A stretch of 64,000 nt of DNA from Gordionus sp. m RMFG-2023 (Eukaryota; Nematomorpha; Gordioida; Chordodea; Parachordodidae): NCBI RefSeq assembly GCF_954871325.1, contig NC_088776.1:44968569-45032568 (forward strand), written 5' to 3'. Positions 60,927-64,000 of the stretch are shown one piece after another; within the stretch, counting starts at the first letter, position 1, and each line of letters opens with the position of its first letter. The notes under the pieces were generated by a model, which searched no databases, was not told the DNA's origin, and saw only the letters and a program-made list of their open reading frames with translations. Both the position numbers and the translations under genes were made by a program.

Positions 60927-62892
60927 CTTTCATTATTTTAAGATATCACTTCCCTATACTGTACTATCAAGTGCGGGAATAAACTTTTATAGGATGATTA
61001 ATAATTTGCCTGTTTGTACTCGATAATCAACCAAGACAGATTAATTGTCTAGGGCTATTTTTGTCCAATGTCTTTTTTTTATCACATTTATGTCCAGGGT
61101 TCCTCTTTAACATAAATTTATAGATAAAAAACAAATCCACTCTTTTTAATACAATTATGATTTAAAATTTATATCACATAATCGATGGGAGATATATCCA
61201 ATTAGGTTTTTTTGACTTATGATTTAAGATAATAAAACTTTTTTAAAAAATTATAAATTTGCAAGAATTGCAAAATGACAATACAATAATAATGATCTAA
61301 TTGAAATTCAACTCAAGATCTTGTATTATTTTATTCACTTTTCCTAAATTTCTCTTCTTTTTTTTATTATCTTTTGAAACAAAAACTACTCATCGTATTA
61401 CTTTTATTGAAAAATATATTTATAAAATTCGATTCTTCTACAAAAAGTAAAATATTTATTTTTTGATCTTATTTGTGCCAAACATTTTCAGGCAACCGAT
61501 CATTACCCTTCATAGTCCTTAAATCTCTTTCAATTCTCTCTAAATTTAATATTTACTTTATTTTACTTTGCAAAATATTTGTTCACTTGTAAAATATCTT
61601 TCTAAACTTGTAGTGTAAAATACGTTTTGATATATTTTTTTAAATCAAATTTGAGATGTTAGACTTGAAATTTAGAGTTATACTTTATACACTCAAACTG
61701 ACTTACAAGTTTAACATGATAAAAAGTAAAATTCTAAATGCACGACTTTTCATGAGAACTTATTTAAATTTAAGGCTTATATAAATTTAAAAAATAATAA
61801 AATTTGTTCAAATTTAAAATATTTTTCGAGAGAGTTCAAATTAAATTTAGATGTGCTGAATAAGATTTTGCTCTTTATGCCACAATAGGAAAGATTGGGG
61901 CGCATAGAATTAGGAGGTACATCGGAGCATCGCAACTTTTTAAAAACCTGTAAAGGTCAAAGTATGATATTTTTTATTATAAGATAGATAATTACAATAT
62001 GCACCTTCGGCAAAATTATGATATATACCTCTCGACAATTAATAATTGGTTAATGTCAGCTAGGTGTCATGAAGTATGTTTTTATATCTAACTGCAATAT
62101 ATTTTAGAAATATTTACGTCTAGATTCTTAATCCTAATCTTAAATACCATGAATAATAATTGAAATAAAACCCTAAACTATATTCTATCATCTATGTGAG
62201 TATTTATATACTAGTATCTTTTAAATTCACTTTTATCACGACTGTGGATTTAGGGTATTTGGAGACAATCGCTCGTCACATTTTTTAAATATATCTAAGG
62301 GGTGAGGGATTATTGAAAAAAGAAACCAGATATATTGTACGTATCCAAAGTTTAGGAATGCATTAAATTATATGAAAATAGAGTTAATTTTAATTAATAT
62401 AACAATATCAAAAAAAGTATAATAGGCTTTTGGAAATTCCTAAATAATCTATTGATTGAAAATTCATACTTGAAAATAAAATGACACCATTTCTTTTGGG
62501 AATTCGGCCTTAAAATGTATCTACTGAAAAAAAAGAAGAGTTTTCAAATATATTTTTGAATCTAAACTCTACTGAGGTGCATGACTGCTGGTTTCACAAT
62601 AAAGATTGTAATTCAAACAATATTTCTATTTAAATTAGATTGACTTATAATTATAATTTAGATAAGCATTATACATAAGGATTATTTAAAATTTGAGTAT
62701 TAGTCAAAAGTGCTAGAGTCTTATTTGATGAACATTAGTTTGATTTATTCAAATATTATTGCAAATCATATTTTCATTGAAATTAGGTTGACCGACTTCT
62801 AATTATAAAGAATTAGATAAGCATCATGCATTTTCCGGTCCATAGCTAGAATTTTTTTCTTAGGGGTAACTGGAGGGGTATCGCGTTATTAC
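60927..62892. other. intergenic AT-rich DNA, no supported gene
   Basis: Nothing coding recognised. A diverged direct repeat of about 50 bp (62633-62680 and 62778-62830) shares TTAGATAAGCAT and ATTAGRTTGAC words. Confidence 0.45.
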
Positions 62893-63305
62893 AGAGAAAC
62901 CATTACAGAGAAAACAATTATAGAGAAACTTTTACAGAGAAAACAATTATATAGAATGTCGATTATAGAGAATAATTTTATAGAGAATTATTTTATAGAG
63001 AATTATTTTATAGAGAATTATTTTATAGAGAATGTATTTTAGAGAGTTTTTTTTATAGAGAAAGCAATAATAGAGAATGTCATTTATAGAGAATGTCTTA
63101 TATAGAGAATGATTTTACAGAGAATTATTTTATAGAGAATGATTTTATAGAGAATAATTTTATAGAGAATGATTTTACAGAGAATGATTTTATAGAGAAT
63201 GATTTTATATAGAAAATGATTTTACAGAGAATAATTTTATAGAGAAAAATTTTATAGAGAATGATTTTATAAAGAATTATTTTATAAAGAATTTTACTTA
63301 AAGAA
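62893..63305. repeat. 15-bp minisatellite, TATAGAGAATGATTT-like unit, about 26 copies
   Basis: The unit ATTTTATAGAGAATG (variants ACAGAGAA, ATAAAGAA, AATAATT, AATTATT) is repeated head to tail with a dominant 15-bp period. The left edge is more degenerate (ATTACAGAGAAACC, ACAATTATAGAGAAAC); the centre and right are most regular. The period is a multiple of three, so one frame reads FIEND/FIENN repeats, but there is no start and stops break it. Confidence 0.92.
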
Positions 63306-63424
63306 TATGATTAATTTATAAAAATATGTTATATATATTTGGGAATTTTACGAAATATATTTTGAAAAATAAGTATAAAATAAAATAGGTGTTGTTAAAA
63401 GTTTGGCAATGTAATGCAACTATT

Positions 63425-64000
63425 CAGGCGCGTACGCAGGAATTTGGTCTGGGGGGGGGGGGATAATAAATTTTTTTAAGAAATATTATTGTTTTTTAAA
63501 AATATTAAGCATAAATTTATTAGGACTAATAACTATATCTAATACATAATTTTAAATTAATGTGAATTATAAAAAAATTATATATAAAAATCACTTAAAT
63601 GACTCAAAATAGTAATTTGAATTTTTTGAGCCTTTAAAATTTATATATAAAATATAAAAAATTTAAATGTTGGAAATATAAATTAATATATAAAAAATTT
63701 CTTAGGAATAATTGTATTTTGTATGTTATATATTTACAATGTAAAATCCAATCTTCGTTGGGATTGAGCTAATTTTTCAATTATCTCATCCTTGCTTGTC
63801 ATCAAATACCTATGAATATTCAAAAGATCCAAACCTTTCAATCTACTTTCAGAAGTTGTACTTCTTGGTATGTTTTTCAGAGACCTGCAGGCCCGGCCAC
63901 CAGACCGGACCGTATTTTAATATATCTAAAAATGCCCGGGCCAGGCCAGAAATTTTTTTAAAAAACACACGGGCTCGGCCTAAATTTAAAAAAAACACAC
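63425..64000 (-). mobile_element. hAT element of the CAGTGGCGTA family, partial, interrupted
   Basis: The terminus CAGGCGCGTACGCAGGA with a G-run just inside equals the C-run end of the 34826-36180 element. On the minus strand, 63870-63745 reads IPRSTTSESRLKGLDLLNIH and RYLMTSKDEIIEKLAQ, the C-terminal hAT block. The transposase is cut at 63878 by another hAT element, and the rest lies beyond the window. Confidence 0.8.
63878..64000. mobile_element. hAT element of the CAGAGACCTGCAG family, left end, nested insertion
   Basis: CAGAGACCTGCAGGCCCGG at 63878 equals the start of the 8841-10603 element almost base for base, followed by GCCCGGGCCAGGCC and ACACGGGCTCGGCC. It sits inside the older 63425 hAT element. 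The expected target copy on this side is ATGTTTTT (63870-63877); the other end is off the window. Confidence 0.85.

Noticed and set aside
62893-63305. Considered as a CRISPR array
   Set aside because: Units are 15 bp, contiguous and without spacers, in a eukaryotic context.

Overview
The window is about 64 kb of very AT-rich animal-type nuclear DNA. Split genes with GT-AG introns, many hAT-superfamily DNA transposons and MITEs, a LINE, a long-inverted-repeat DNA transposon and old Ty3/gypsy-type remains all point to an invertebrate metazoan. The species cannot be named from the sequence. Most short ORFs here are chance or transposon-derived; only two host genes can be fully supported.

The two genes are paralogous bubblegum-type acyl-CoA synthetases (ACSBG family), arranged head to head. 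Gene A is on the minus strand (24671 down to 11527; 13 exons, 731 residues). Gene B is on the plus strand (38675 to 51806; 13 exons, 913 residues). I rebuilt both exon by exon. All splice phases agree and each has an open frame from ATG to stop. Eleven intron positions are shared at the same place and phase, and five internal exons are identical in length or nearly so, so the pair arose by an old inverted duplication. Each gene also has one private intron, and B carries a long acidic/Ser-rich N-terminal extension and two extra low-complexity inserts. Both keep the AMP-binding P-loop, the YGxSECTG motif, the TGD motif and the C-terminal PTMKLRRP motif. They should activate long-chain fatty acids to acyl-CoA.

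Layout. 1-1957: one end of a hAT element with a long BED/transposase frame that continues off the window. 3397-5665: DNA transposon with about 500-bp inverted repeats. 8152-8834: its short non-autonomous relative, directly abutted by a hAT element (8841-10603) with perfect 8-bp target duplications. 11456-24671: gene A, with transposon pieces in its introns. 24672-38674: 14 kb between the two divergent starts, filled with hAT MITEs and one 1.35-kb hAT element. 38675-51841: gene B. Its sixth intron holds a foldback of two opposed Ty3/gypsy-type fragments, and its last intron holds an antisense LINE piece. 52676-54490: a longer, decayed LINE. 55767-56110: a roughly 100-bp tandem repeat. 62893-63305: a 15-bp minisatellite. 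63425-64000: a hAT element interrupted by another hAT at the window edge.

All family names come from motif recognition by eye. No database search was run.
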